6,776 nt of DNA from CAZBUB01 sp046546355 (lineage in GTDB: Bacteria > Desulfobacterota > Desulfovibrionia > Desulfovibrionales > Desulfothermaceae). The position numbers and the translations under genes are program-made. Shown here piece by piece: positions 1 through 6,152 of this stretch. The stretch is from positions 1 through 6,776 of the forward strand of contig JBKGXZ010000092.1 of assembly GCA_046546355.1 (NCBI GenBank), in the 5' to 3' direction. The stretch's first letter is position 1. The number at the start of each line of letters is the position of its first letter. The notes beneath the pieces were generated by a model. The model did not search any database and had not been told where the DNA came from. It saw only the letters and a list, made by a program, of their open reading frames with translations.

Positions 1-1173
1 ATTCAGGGCAAAATAGGCCAGGGCGGTCATGTTTGCCTGCCAGCCTGGATAGCCCAGGGTAAACTCCCGGGCCAGGCTTGTATGCTGGCCAGCCAGGCCG
101 ACCCAGGCCCTCCCAGGGTCGGCCTTTTTTTCTGCAATCACTGCTAGGCCAAAGTCTGCTCCTGCCTCTTCCCTGATATCCCCAGCCAGGATTCTGACCC
201 TGCTGGCTGGATCCTTGCCCCTTGCAGGGATCGCCTGAGAGTCTTCATTGATCACGCTGGCCAGCAAAAGCGACTTCCTGCCTGGCTCTGTCCTGGTTGT
301 CAGCTGGGCCAGCAAACCGCCGCTACAAGCCTCGAACATAGCAAGGGTGCTATTCCGGGATTCCAGCAGTTGCAAGGTTTCCTGCTCCAGGCTTTGGTCC
401 TGGCTGGAAAAGACCCTGTCCCCGAGTTTTTGCTGCACCCAAGACATTGCCTGCTGCATATCCTGCTGGCCATGGAGAGCTTTTGCGTGTTGCCTGGAGT
501 ACAGTCTGACCTGGATCACAGGGAACTTGAAGCGAAAACCCAGTCTTATTCCAGGGAAACAGGATTCAAATCCTTGCAGGGCCTGGGCAGTCTTGGACTC
601 TGTAATCCCGAAGCAGGAGATCACCCTGATCTCCAGGGGCTGCAGCTGCTGGGCAAAATGTTCTTCTATCCAGGGGATCACGGATTGTTTGAACATCTGC
701 CTCATCTCCCCTGGCACCCCAGGCAGGGCAAACAGCTGGCAGCTGTTGATGCCCAGCAAAAATCCGGGGGCAGTGCCTACGGGGTTGGGAAGACACAGAC
801 TGCCTGCAGGCAACAGGGCCTGCTTGAGGTTAGATGCTGGCATCTCTTTCTGCAGCCTGGCAAAAAACTCCTGGATGCTTTCCAAAGCCTGCTCATTTTG
901 CACCAGCTGCCTGCCGCTGGCCTGGGCAGCAGCCTGGGCAGTCAAATCATCCTCAGTAGGCCCCAGTCCACCAGTCAAGACTGCGATATCAGACCTGCCG
1001 GCAATCTCCTGCAAAGCACTGCTCAAATCCTGCAGGTCATCCCCTGCACAGGAGATGCGCCTGACCTGGAGACCTGTCTGCAATAGCCTGTCTGCAATCC
1101 AGGCGGAGTTGGTATCCACCAGGGAGCCGCTCAGAAGCTCCTCTCCAGTGGCAATAATCTCAGCACGAGGCAT
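1..1173 (-). CDS. cinA: CinA-family protein, 3' end beyond the left edge, degenerate C-terminal domain
   Basis: My own minus-strand translation gives 391 residues without a stop, beginning MPRAEIIATGEELLSGSLVD, a classic CinA start. The N-terminal molybdopterin-binding-like domain (about residues 4-170) has TGGLGPTEDD at 67-76, PNPVGTAPGF at about 130-140 and GVPGEM at 152-157. In this family it is linked to pyrophosphatase activity on ADP-ribose/NAD-related nucleotides. A linker domain leads to the C-terminal PncC-like domain (NMN deamidase, pyridine nucleotide salvage) from about residue 265. That domain is unusual: the canonical AESCTGG reads FEACSGG (280-286), and the YSNEAK and TGIAGP signatures are not recognisable. 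Family members are about 410-425 aa, so only some 10-30 residues should be missing. The ATG at 1173 is preferred because AGGAG lies 9 nt upstream; an out-of-frame ATG at 1180 is too close to it. It is transcribed divergently from lctP. The family call is very secure; retained deamidase activity is doubtful. Confidence 0.95.
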   Translation of the reverse strand, partial: MPRAEIIATGEELLSGSLVDTNSAWIADRLLQTGLQVRRISCAGDDLQDLSSALQEIAGRSDIAVLTGGLGPTEDDLTAQAAAQASGRQLVQNEQALESIQEFFARLQKEMPASNLKQALLPAGSLCLPNPVGTAPGFLLGINSCQLFALPGVPGEMRQMFKQSVIPWIEEHFAQQLQPLEIRVISCFGITESKTAQALQGFESCFPGIRLGFRFKFPVIQVRLYSRQHAKALHGQQDMQQAMSWVQQKLGDRVFSSQDQSLEQETLQLLESRNSTLAMFEACSGGLLAQLTTRTEPGRKSLLLASVINEDSQAIPARGKDPASRVRILAGDIREEAGADFGLAVIAEKKADPGRAWVGLAGQHTSLAREFTLGYPGWQANMTALAYFALN

Positions 1174-1182
1174 TGTGCATAG

Positions 1183-1187
1183 CTCCT
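1183..1187 (-). promoter_or_regulatory. cinA ribosome binding site
   Basis: The minus strand reads AGGAG here, 9 nt before the ATG at 1173. This selects that ATG over the out-of-frame ATG at 1180, which would leave only 2 nt of spacing. Confidence 0.7.
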
Positions 1188-1241
1188 GGTATTCTTGCCT
1201 TACTTGAGAGTGAAAAGGTTAAAGCCACGAAACGGACTTTA

Positions 1242-1271
1242 TTGATATCCTTGTCAGTCCCGGCAAGTCAA
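1242..1271 (-). promoter_or_regulatory. Candidate sigma-70 promoter for cinA
   Basis: On the minus strand TTGACT (1271-1266) matches 5 of 6 of the -35 consensus. After an 18-bp spacer TATCAA (1247-1242) matches 4 of 6 of the -10. Transcription would start near 1235, giving a leader of about 60 nt before the cinA ATG. It was found by eye, and short matches like this arise by chance in AT-rich DNA. Confidence 0.4.
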
Positions 1272-1312
1272 TCTTGTGGGCCCCTTGAAAATTCTCTCCA
1301 AACCAGCACACC

Positions 1313-1337
1313 CGTTCTTGTTTGTATCAAAAGAACG
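1313..1337. promoter_or_regulatory. Inverted repeat CGTTCTT-N11-AAGAACG, possible activator site
   Basis: The two 7-bp arms (1313-1319 and 1331-1337) are perfect reverse complements separated by 11 nt, so like-positioned bases are 18 bp apart. There is no T-run after it, so it is not a terminator. It lies about 130-140 bp upstream of the predicted lctP start, the usual distance range for an enhancer site of a sigma-54 activator. The regulator is not identified. Confidence 0.4.
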
Positions 1338-1422
1338 ACGTAACTCTTTGGTTTTATTGCTCTGCGCAGGCTATAACCAATCAAAAAAATGACAAGTTGA
1401 GCTTTTTAAGTCCAGCTTACCT

Positions 1423-1437
1423 GAAAATTTGATTTTC
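1423..1437. promoter_or_regulatory. Palindrome GAAAATttgATTTTC upstream of the lctP -35 box
   Basis: It has perfect 6-bp arms with a 3-nt centre and ends 4 bp before the TTGACA box. Its centre is at about -46 relative to the predicted start near 1476, a position typical of activator sites or AT-rich UP-like elements. AT-rich palindromes are common in intergenic DNA, so function is uncertain. Confidence 0.35.
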
Positions 1438-1441
1438 TGCA

Positions 1442-1469
1442 TTGACAAAAGCCTTGCTTAGATGTTAAT
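1442..1469 (+). promoter_or_regulatory. Candidate lctP promoter (TTGACA / GTTAAT), with overlapping weak sigma-54-like box
   Basis: A perfect -35 hexamer TTGACA (1442-1447) is followed after 16 bp by GTTAAT (1464-1469), 4 of 6 of the -10 consensus; a 17-bp register gives the poorer TTAATT. Transcription would start near 1476, leaving a leader of about 90 nt. The same bases can be read as a sigma-54 element: TTGAC (1442-1446), 7 nt, then TTGCTT (1454-1459). The spacing is right, but the nearly invariant GG is GA. The sigma-70 reading is favoured. Confidence 0.45.
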
Positions 1470-1481
1470 TGGTAAGACCAA
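1469..1481. promoter_or_regulatory. FadR/LldR/PdhR-type GntR operator TTGGTaagACCAA
   Basis: The perfect palindrome TTGGT-aag-ACCAA, flanked by AAT/AAT-type A+T sequence, matches the core TTGGTNNNACCAA recognised by FadR-subfamily GntR regulators such as PdhR and LldR, which respond to pyruvate or lactate. It begins at the end of the -10 hexamer and covers the predicted start of the lctP transcript, the position expected for repression by promoter occlusion. No regulator gene is in the window. The match is seen directly; assignment to a lactate- or pyruvate-responsive repressor is inference supported by the downstream genes. Confidence 0.6.
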
Positions 1482-1532
1482 ATTATAACCTACTCTTTTT
1501 ACTTAAAAACCCGCTCCTGACATGCATCACCG

Positions 1533-1562
1533 TTAAACCACAACTTTTAACCACGAGGGAGG
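1533..1562 (+). promoter_or_regulatory. lctP leader with short direct repeat and strong ribosome binding site
   Basis: Two near-identical units, TTAAACCAC (1533-1541) and TTTAACCAC (1546-1554), sit immediately before a purine-rich Shine-Dalgarno, AGGGAGG (1556-1562), which ends 4 nt before the lctP ATG. The Shine-Dalgarno is clear and fixes the start codon. The repeat may be incidental or a site for a regulator or RNA-binding protein. Confidence 0.55.
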
Positions 1563-1566
1563 ATTT

Positions 1567-3279
1567 ATGTCTGTGGGGATTTTAGCTATCTTGGCCTTTC
1601 TGCCAATTTTGCTGGCCTTGGTGCTCATGGTGGGCATGCGCTGGCCTGCCACCAAGGCCATGCCTGCTGCCTGGCTGCTGGCGGCCCTGATCGGAGTAAT
1701 CGTCTGGAGCCTGCCCGCAGGGTACGTGGCTGCCCTCTCTTTGCAGGGAGTGACTACAGCCATCGGTATTCTGATCATTGTCTTCGGGGCCATTTTGATC
1801 CTGATGACCCTGCAGCAGTCCGGGGGCATGGAGACCATCCAGAACGGAATGCAGAATGTTTCTCCGGATATGCGGGTCCAGGCCATTATTATCGGCTACC
1901 TGTTTGCGGCCTTTGTGGAAGGTGCAGCTGGCTTTGGCACTCCTGCCGCCTTGGCAGCACCTTTGCTTTTGGCTTTGGGCTTTCCCCCCTTGGCAGCAGC
2001 CATAATGTGTCTGTGCTTCAATTCCTTCCCTGTTACTTTTGGTGCAGTGGGCACACCAATAATCCTGGGCCTGGACTTCCTGCAGGAGCTGGTTGAAGAA
2101 GCAGTGGCCAGTGGTGGAGCCGGTGTTAATTTCACTGACCTGGACTCCTTTGGCATGCTGGTAGGCCAATGGGCCAGCCTTTTGCACCTGCCCATGATAT
2201 TCATCCTGCCCATTTTCATGCTGGGCTTTATCACCAGATTTTTCGGGCCTAACCGCTCCTGGAAGGACGGTTTCGGGGCCTGGAAGTTCAGCATATTTGC
2301 CGCAATCGCCTTTTCCGTTCCCTATCTTTTCTTTGCCTGGTTTGTGGGTCCAGAGTTCCCTGCCTTGATCGGCGGCCTAATCGGCCTCGGCCTGGTGGTC
2401 TTAGGGGCCCAAAAAGGGATTGCAGTGCCTAAGGATGTCTTCACCTTCGGCAGCCAGAAGGACTGGGAACCGGAATGGACAGGTACAGTAAGCGTGCAGG
2501 AAGGGCACCAATACCAGGCTCGCATGAGCCAGTTCAGGGCCTGGATGCCCTACATGCTCATCGGCCTGATCCTGGTGCTAACCCGCATCCCTGAGCTGGG
2601 CCTGAAGAGTCTTCTGTCTGGAATAACCATCACCTGGTCCAACATCCTGGGCTATGAGCAGGTCAGCGGTGACATCGCTATCCTCTACCTGCCGGGCACC
2701 ATTCCCTTCATGCTGGTGGCCATCTTGACCATCGCCATCCACGGCATGGGGGCCGGCCAGGTCAAAGAAGCCTGGGGTGCTGCCATCAAGCGCATGAAGA
2801 ACCCCACCATAGCCTTGTTTTTTGCCGTGGCTTTGGTCTCCATATTCCGGGGATCAGGCGCGGAGGAGACTGCCCTGAACCCCAATCAGTACCCTTCCAT
2901 GCCCCTAGCCTTAGCTGAGGCCATTGCTGCCATGGCTGGACAGACCTGGCCCTTTTTCGCCGGCTTCATCGGAGGCCTGGGCAGCTTCATCACCGGCTCC
3001 AACACAGTCTCCAATCTGCTGTTTGCAGAATTTCAGTGGGGCATGGCCTCCCAGCTGGATCTGCCCAGGCAGCTCATTGTTGCTGCTCAGGCAGTGGGCG
3101 GTGGCTTCGGGAACATGGTCTGCATCCACAATATTGTGGCTGTCTGCGCTGTGGTGGGACTGTCCGGCATGGAAGGAGCTATCTTGAGAAAGACAGTCTG
3201 GCCCTTCCTGGTCTACGGCACTGTAGTGGGCATTGTCGCCTCTTTAATGAGCTTTGTGTTCTTGCCCCATTTGTTCTAA
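1567..3279 (+). CDS. lctP: Lactate permease (LctP/LldP family, proton symporter)
   Basis: This 570-aa protein, normal for the family (about 550-600), is strongly hydrophobic throughout, with a dozen or so membrane segments and no cleavable signal. Family hallmarks are EGAAGFGTPAA at 118-128, FGAVGTP at 158-164, an FITGSNTVSNLLF segment at about 474-486, and GGGFGNMVCIHN at 511-522. It is predicted to take up lactate, and possibly glycolate, with protons across the cytoplasmic membrane; L or D preference cannot be read from the sequence. The longest soluble loop is at about residues 285-325. The ATG at 1567 has an excellent Shine-Dalgarno. It precedes the dehydrogenase genes, which supports lactate as substrate. 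Expression is probably controlled by the TTGGTaagACCAA operator upstream. A hairpin with a T-run 100 bp after its stop suggests that at least some transcripts end before glcD. Confidence 0.95.
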   Translation: MSVGILAILAFLPILLALVLMVGMRWPATKAMPAAWLLAALIGVIVWSLPAGYVAALSLQGVTTAIGILIIVFGAILILMTLQQSGGMETIQNGMQNVSPDMRVQAIIIGYLFAAFVEGAAGFGTPAALAAPLLLALGFPPLAAAIMCLCFNSFPVTFGAVGTPIILGLDFLQELVEEAVASGGAGVNFTDLDSFGMLVGQWASLLHLPMIFILPIFMLGFITRFFGPNRSWKDGFGAWKFSIFAAIAFSVPYLFFAWFVGPEFPALIGGLIGLGLVVLGAQKGIAVPKDVFTFGSQKDWEPEWTGTVSVQEGHQYQARMSQFRAWMPYMLIGLILVLTRIPELGLKSLLSGITITWSNILGYEQVSGDIAILYLPGTIPFMLVAILTIAIHGMGAGQVKEAWGAAIKRMKNPTIALFFAVALVSIFRGSGAEETALNPNQYPSMPLALAEAIAAMAGQTWPFFAGFIGGLGSFITGSNTVSNLLFAEFQWGMASQLDLPRQLIVAAQAVGGGFGNMVCIHNIVAVCAVVGLSGMEGAILRKTVWPFLVYGTVVGIVASLMSFVFLPHLF

Positions 3280-3314
3280 TTCTAAATAAAGCTTATGTTT
3301 CAGCTACAAGGATT

Positions 3315-3332
3315 TTGGCTTTTGCCTTGCAT
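3315..3332 (+). promoter_or_regulatory. Candidate sigma-54 promoter in the lctP-glcD gap
   Basis: TTGGC (3315-3319) and TTGCAT (3327-3332) are separated by 7 nt, so the essential GG and GC doublets are exactly 12 bp apart as sigma-54 holoenzyme requires. Both core elements match the consensus; the variable ACG after TGGC does not. Transcription would start near 3342, upstream of the hairpin at 3381-3418 and the glcD start. In Desulfovibrio vulgaris the lactate oxidation genes are under a sigma-54-dependent activator, LurR, which makes this plausible. An activator site has not been identified. Confidence 0.5.
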
Positions 3333-3380
3333 GAGGACTCCTGGTATACAGAAAGCCTTATGGAGCCTAAAATCCTGACA

Positions 3381-3425
3381 GGTTGATCCCAGGTGATATT
3401 TATCGCCCGGGATCAACCCCTTTTT
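3381..3425 (+). terminator. Intrinsic terminator or attenuator between lctP and glcD
   Basis: The 10-bp arms GGTTGATCCC (3381-3390) and GGGATCAACC (3409-3418) are perfectly complementary. After one A/C mismatch the stem can continue for six more pairs (3392-3397 with 3402-3407, one of them G-U), closing a 4-nt loop. Two C residues and then TTTTT (3421-3425) follow. This is a convincing rho-independent terminator on the plus strand; the reverse strand lacks a T-run. It lies 16 nt before the glcD Shine-Dalgarno, so it could terminate the lctP message, reduce glcD relative to lctP, or act as an attenuator in the leader of the internal promoter. Confidence 0.75.
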
Positions 3426-3440
3426 ATAGCCTCTTAAACA

Positions 3441-3445
3441 AGGAG
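3441..3445 (+). promoter_or_regulatory. glcD ribosome binding site
   Basis: AGGAG lies 6 nt before the ATG at 3452. It decides the start: the frame is open back to a TTG at 3383, but that codon lies inside the terminator hairpin and has no Shine-Dalgarno. Confidence 0.8.
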
Positions 3446-3451
3446 CCAACC

Positions 3452-4837
3452 ATGCTCTCTTCCGCATTGATCAAGGAGTTCCAAAACCTTTTGGGCCAGG
3501 AAAACGTGTTCAGCGAAGAGGCTGACAGACATGCCTATTCCTTTGACTCCGCGGTTCTGGACCAGGTGGTGCCAGAGCTGGTGATACAACCTGCCAACAC
3601 CGAGGTCCTGGGCCAAGTAGTCAAGCTGTGCAATGATAACTCCCTGCCCCTTACTGTGCGCGGCTCAGGCACCAACTTAAGCGGAGGCACCATACCCAGC
3701 AAGGAAAACGGAATCGTACTCCTAACCAATGCCTTGAACAACATCCTGGAGATCAACAGCGAGGACCTCTACGCCAGGGTGGAGCCCGGGGTGATCACTG
3801 CCCAGTTCGCTGCCCAGGCTGCAGCAAAGGAGCTGTTCTACCCCCCTGATCCAGGCAGTCAGGCCGTCTCCACACTGGGTGGCAACGTGGCTGAAAACGC
3901 CGGCGGCCTGCGCGGTTTAAAATACGGGGTCACAGAAGATTATGTCATGGCTGTGGACTTCTTCGATGTCCAGGGTGAGCTGATCAAATCCGGATCCAGG
4001 ACTGTAAAGTGCGTGAGCGGATTCAATATCAAATCCTTGATGACCGGATCTGAAGGCACCTTAGGGGTCTTTAAGGAGATCACCCTGAAGCTCATCCCCC
4101 CGCCCCAGGCCCAGCAGGCCATGCTGGCTATTTTCGATTCTGTGCAGCAGGCCTCCCAGGCTGTTTCCGCAATTATTGCAGCCAAGATAGTGCCCTGCAC
4201 CCTGGAGTTTCTGGACAACTTCACCATCCGCACCGTGGAGGAATTTCGGCATGCAGGCCTGCCCACAGAGGCCCAGGCCCTGCTTTTGATAGAGGTGGAC
4301 GGCCATCCAGGCCAGGTGCAGGAGGAGGCCCAAAAGGTAGAAGACATCTGCCAAAAAATGGGGGCCAATAAGGTGCAAAAGGCCAGGGACAGCCAGGAAA
4401 GGGATGCGTTCTGGCAGGCCAGGCGCGATGCCCTGCCTGCCCTGGCCAGGCTCAAGCCCACTACCATCCTGGAGGACGCTACAGTACCCAGGAGCAAAAT
4501 CCCGCGCATGATGGAAGCAATCGAGAACCTGGCTCAAAAATACGATCTAACCATAGGTACCTTTGGCCATGCCGGGGACGGCAACCTGCACCCCACTTTC
4601 CTTACTGATCGCAGGGACAAGCAGGAGTTTGCCAAGGTGGAAAAGGCTATTGACGAGCTGTTCGAAGCTGCCCTGGCCCTGGATGGGACCCTGTCCGGGG
4701 AGCACGGCATAGGAATGGCCAAATCCAAGTACCTGGAGCAGGAGACCAACCAAAGCAGCATCGCCTTTTCCAGGAGGATGAAAAAGGCTTTGGATCCCAA
4801 CAACATTTTGAATCCTGGCAAAATCATAGGGGGCTAA
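3452..4837 (+). CDS. glcD: FAD-binding D-lactate dehydrogenase / glycolate oxidase subunit (GlcD family)
   Basis: This 461-aa protein matches full-length GlcD-family flavoproteins (about 455-500). The FAD-binding type 4 (PCMH) domain carries VRGSGTNLSGG at 69-79, PPDPGSQ at 131-137, TLGGNVAENAGGLRGLKYG at 141-159 and TGSEGTLGV at 198-206. The C-terminal FAD-oxidase domain carries GTFGHAGDGNLHP at 369-381 and SGEHGIGMAKSKY at 415-427, with the histidines typical of 2-hydroxyacid oxidation. It should oxidise a 2-hydroxy acid, most likely D-lactate to pyruvate, passing electrons to the adjacent FeS subunit. Absence of GlcE and presence of a lactate permease favour D-lactate over glycolate, but the fold alone does not separate them. 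There is no signal peptide or membrane span, so it is cytoplasmic or peripheral. It is translationally coupled to the next gene (1 nt gap). Transcription probably comes from the internal promoter, lctP read-through, or both. Confidence 0.92.
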   Translation: MLSSALIKEFQNLLGQENVFSEEADRHAYSFDSAVLDQVVPELVIQPANTEVLGQVVKLCNDNSLPLTVRGSGTNLSGGTIPSKENGIVLLTNALNNILEINSEDLYARVEPGVITAQFAAQAAAKELFYPPDPGSQAVSTLGGNVAENAGGLRGLKYGVTEDYVMAVDFFDVQGELIKSGSRTVKCVSGFNIKSLMTGSEGTLGVFKEITLKLIPPPQAQQAMLAIFDSVQQASQAVSAIIAAKIVPCTLEFLDNFTIRTVEEFRHAGLPTEAQALLLIEVDGHPGQVQEEAQKVEDICQKMGANKVQKARDSQERDAFWQARRDALPALARLKPTTILEDATVPRSKIPRMMEAIENLAQKYDLTIGTFGHAGDGNLHPTFLTDRRDKQEFAKVEKAIDELFEAALALDGTLSGEHGIGMAKSKYLEQETNQSSIAFSRRMKKALDPNNILNPGKIIGG

Positions 4838-4838
4838 C

Positions 4839-6137
4839 ATGGCTGAAGTACATGAACTGGCCAGGATGTTGGCCCAGCTGGAAGAACAAATGGTGACCTG
4901 CATGCGCTGCGGCATGTGCCAGGCAGCATGCCCATTGTACGCCGAGACAGGCAGGGAGACAGACGTAGCCCGGGGCAAGATCGTGCTTCTGGAACATCTC
5001 AGCCAGGAGCTTTTAAAAGACCCGGAAGGTGTCAAGCAAAGGCTGGAGAACTGCCTGCTCTGCGGCTCCTGTGCTGCTGCCTGCCCCAGCGGAGTCAAGG
5101 TCCTGGATCTCTTTTTGCAGGCCAGGGCCATAATCAACGGCTACCTGGGTCTGCCCCCGGCCCAAAAGGCCATGTTCCGCTTCTTTCTAACCAAGCCCAA
5201 GCTTTTCAACAGCCTGGTATCCATGGCCTCAAAAGTGCAAGGCTTTTTCACCAAGCCAGCGGACGAGCTGCTGGGCTCTTCCTGCGCCAGATTCCAGTCC
5301 AGCCTGCTCCAGGACAGGCATTTTCAGCCCCTGGCCCGCACCCCCTGGCACAAAAAGGTGCCCCACCTGGATGAGCCTGCTGGCTCCAGCAATCTACGGG
5401 CCGCCTTTTTCCCGGGCTGCCTGGTGGACAAGGTCTTCCCTGATGTGGCCCAGGACCTTTGCCGCGCATTGCGCCACCACCAGGTGGGTATTTACATGCC
5501 TTCCAACCAAGCCTGCTGTGGCATACCTGCGTTGTCCAAAGGGGACCGGAATGCCTTTGTACAGCTGGTGAAGAAAAATCTGCAACTTTTTGCCGGGCAG
5601 GACTTCCAGGCCCTGGTCACTCCCTGCGCCACCTGCACCTCGACCATCAAGAAGATCTGGCCCATGTTCCTGGATTCCTTCAGCCCCCAGGAGCAGGAAC
5701 AGATACAGGCCATTTCTGAAAAGACCATGGATATCAATGAGTTCCTGGCTAAAAACTTTCTCCCTGCCCCAAGTCAGGATCAGGCGGAGAATGGGCTTAA
5801 GCTTACTTATCACGATCCATGCCACCTCAAAAAGTCCCTGCAGGTCTATCAAGAGCCCAGAGCCCTGCTCAAGGTCAACCCTGATTACCAGTTCCTGGAA
5901 ATGGATGAGGCGGATAGATGCTGCGGTATGGGCGGTAGCTTCGGGCTGCAGCACTATGATCTGTCCAAAAAAGTAGGGCAGCGCAAATTGCAAAACATTC
6001 TGCGAAGCGGCGCCCAGGTGGTCTGTACAGGCTGCCCGGCCTGCATGCTGCAGATAATAGATTTACTTTCCCATGCACAGTCCGGCATCCAGGTCAAGCA
6101 TCCAGTGCAGATCTATGCCCAGACCCTGGAGCACTAA
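4839..6137 (+). CDS. glcF: GlcF-type iron-sulfur subunit of D-lactate dehydrogenase
   Basis: This 432-aa protein has the full GlcF/LutA-like layout. Two [4Fe-4S] ferredoxin motifs come first (C21, C24, C27, C31-P and C72, C75, C78, C82-P). Two cysteine-rich CCG domains follow: C194, C226-C227-G, C263-C266, and then C328, C361-C362-G, C396, C399-C402. All ligands are intact. It should accept electrons from the GlcD flavin and deliver them to the respiratory chain, perhaps menaquinone or an Hdr-like carrier; the acceptor is inference. There is no membrane segment, so it would sit at the inner face of the membrane. The ATG at 4839 has AGGGGG (4828-4833) inside the end of glcD, which implies tight co-translation and a fixed stoichiometry. 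The tandem ferredoxin domain distinguishes it from LutA, which has only the CCG part. Confidence 0.93.
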   Translation: MAEVHELARMLAQLEEQMVTCMRCGMCQAACPLYAETGRETDVARGKIVLLEHLSQELLKDPEGVKQRLENCLLCGSCAAACPSGVKVLDLFLQARAIINGYLGLPPAQKAMFRFFLTKPKLFNSLVSMASKVQGFFTKPADELLGSSCARFQSSLLQDRHFQPLARTPWHKKVPHLDEPAGSSNLRAAFFPGCLVDKVFPDVAQDLCRALRHHQVGIYMPSNQACCGIPALSKGDRNAFVQLVKKNLQLFAGQDFQALVTPCATCTSTIKKIWPMFLDSFSPQEQEQIQAISEKTMDINEFLAKNFLPAPSQDQAENGLKLTYHDPCHLKKSLQVYQEPRALLKVNPDYQFLEMDEADRCCGMGGSFGLQHYDLSKKVGQRKLQNILRSGAQVVCTGCPACMLQIIDLLSHAQSGIQVKHPVQIYAQTLEH

Positions 6138-6152
6138 GCAAAAGAGGACCTT

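Larger units (their letters stand above)
1174..1566. other. Divergent cinA-lctP intergenic regulatory region
   Basis: These 393 bp are clearly more AT-rich than the flanking genes and hold no credible ORF. From left to right I see the cinA ribosome binding site and a candidate cinA promoter (minus strand), an inverted repeat at 1313-1337, a looser TTGGTT/AACCAA pair (1348-1353 and 1375-1380), a tight palindrome at 1423-1437, the lctP promoter candidate from 1442, a GntR-type operator at 1469-1481, and an lctP leader with a short direct repeat and a strong ribosome binding site. No intrinsic terminator is visible, as expected between divergent genes. Confidence 0.8.

Noticed and set aside
248..1207. 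Long plus-strand open frame (319 aa) over the left region, with another overlapping it in a second frame
   Set aside because: The minus strand of the same DNA encodes an unmistakable CinA protein from 1173 to the edge. The plus-strand translations are rich in Cys, Ser and Trp with no family motif, as expected for antisense shadows of GC-rich coding DNA.
1348..1380. TTGGTT and AACCAA arms 21 nt apart, possibly a second GntR operator or a hairpin
   Set aside because: The half-sites are too far apart for the TTGGTNNNACCAA geometry and there is no T-run. It is most likely chance in AT-rich DNA.
1582..2294. Minus-strand open frames opposite lctP
   Set aside because: They are overlapping shadows without motifs, opposite a gene with clear membrane segments and LctP signatures.
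3383..3451. A 23-residue N-terminal extension of the GlcD protein starting at TTG 3383
   Set aside because: The TTG sits in the left arm of the terminator hairpin, has no Shine-Dalgarno, and the extension does not resemble GlcD N-termini. The ATG at 3452 has AGGAG at proper spacing.
4839..6137. Reading the FeS protein as LutA or LutB
   Set aside because: LutA lacks the two N-terminal CxxCxxCxxxCP ferredoxin motifs, and LutB carries a LUD domain, which is absent here. The order ferredoxin-ferredoxin-CCG-CCG is that of GlcF.
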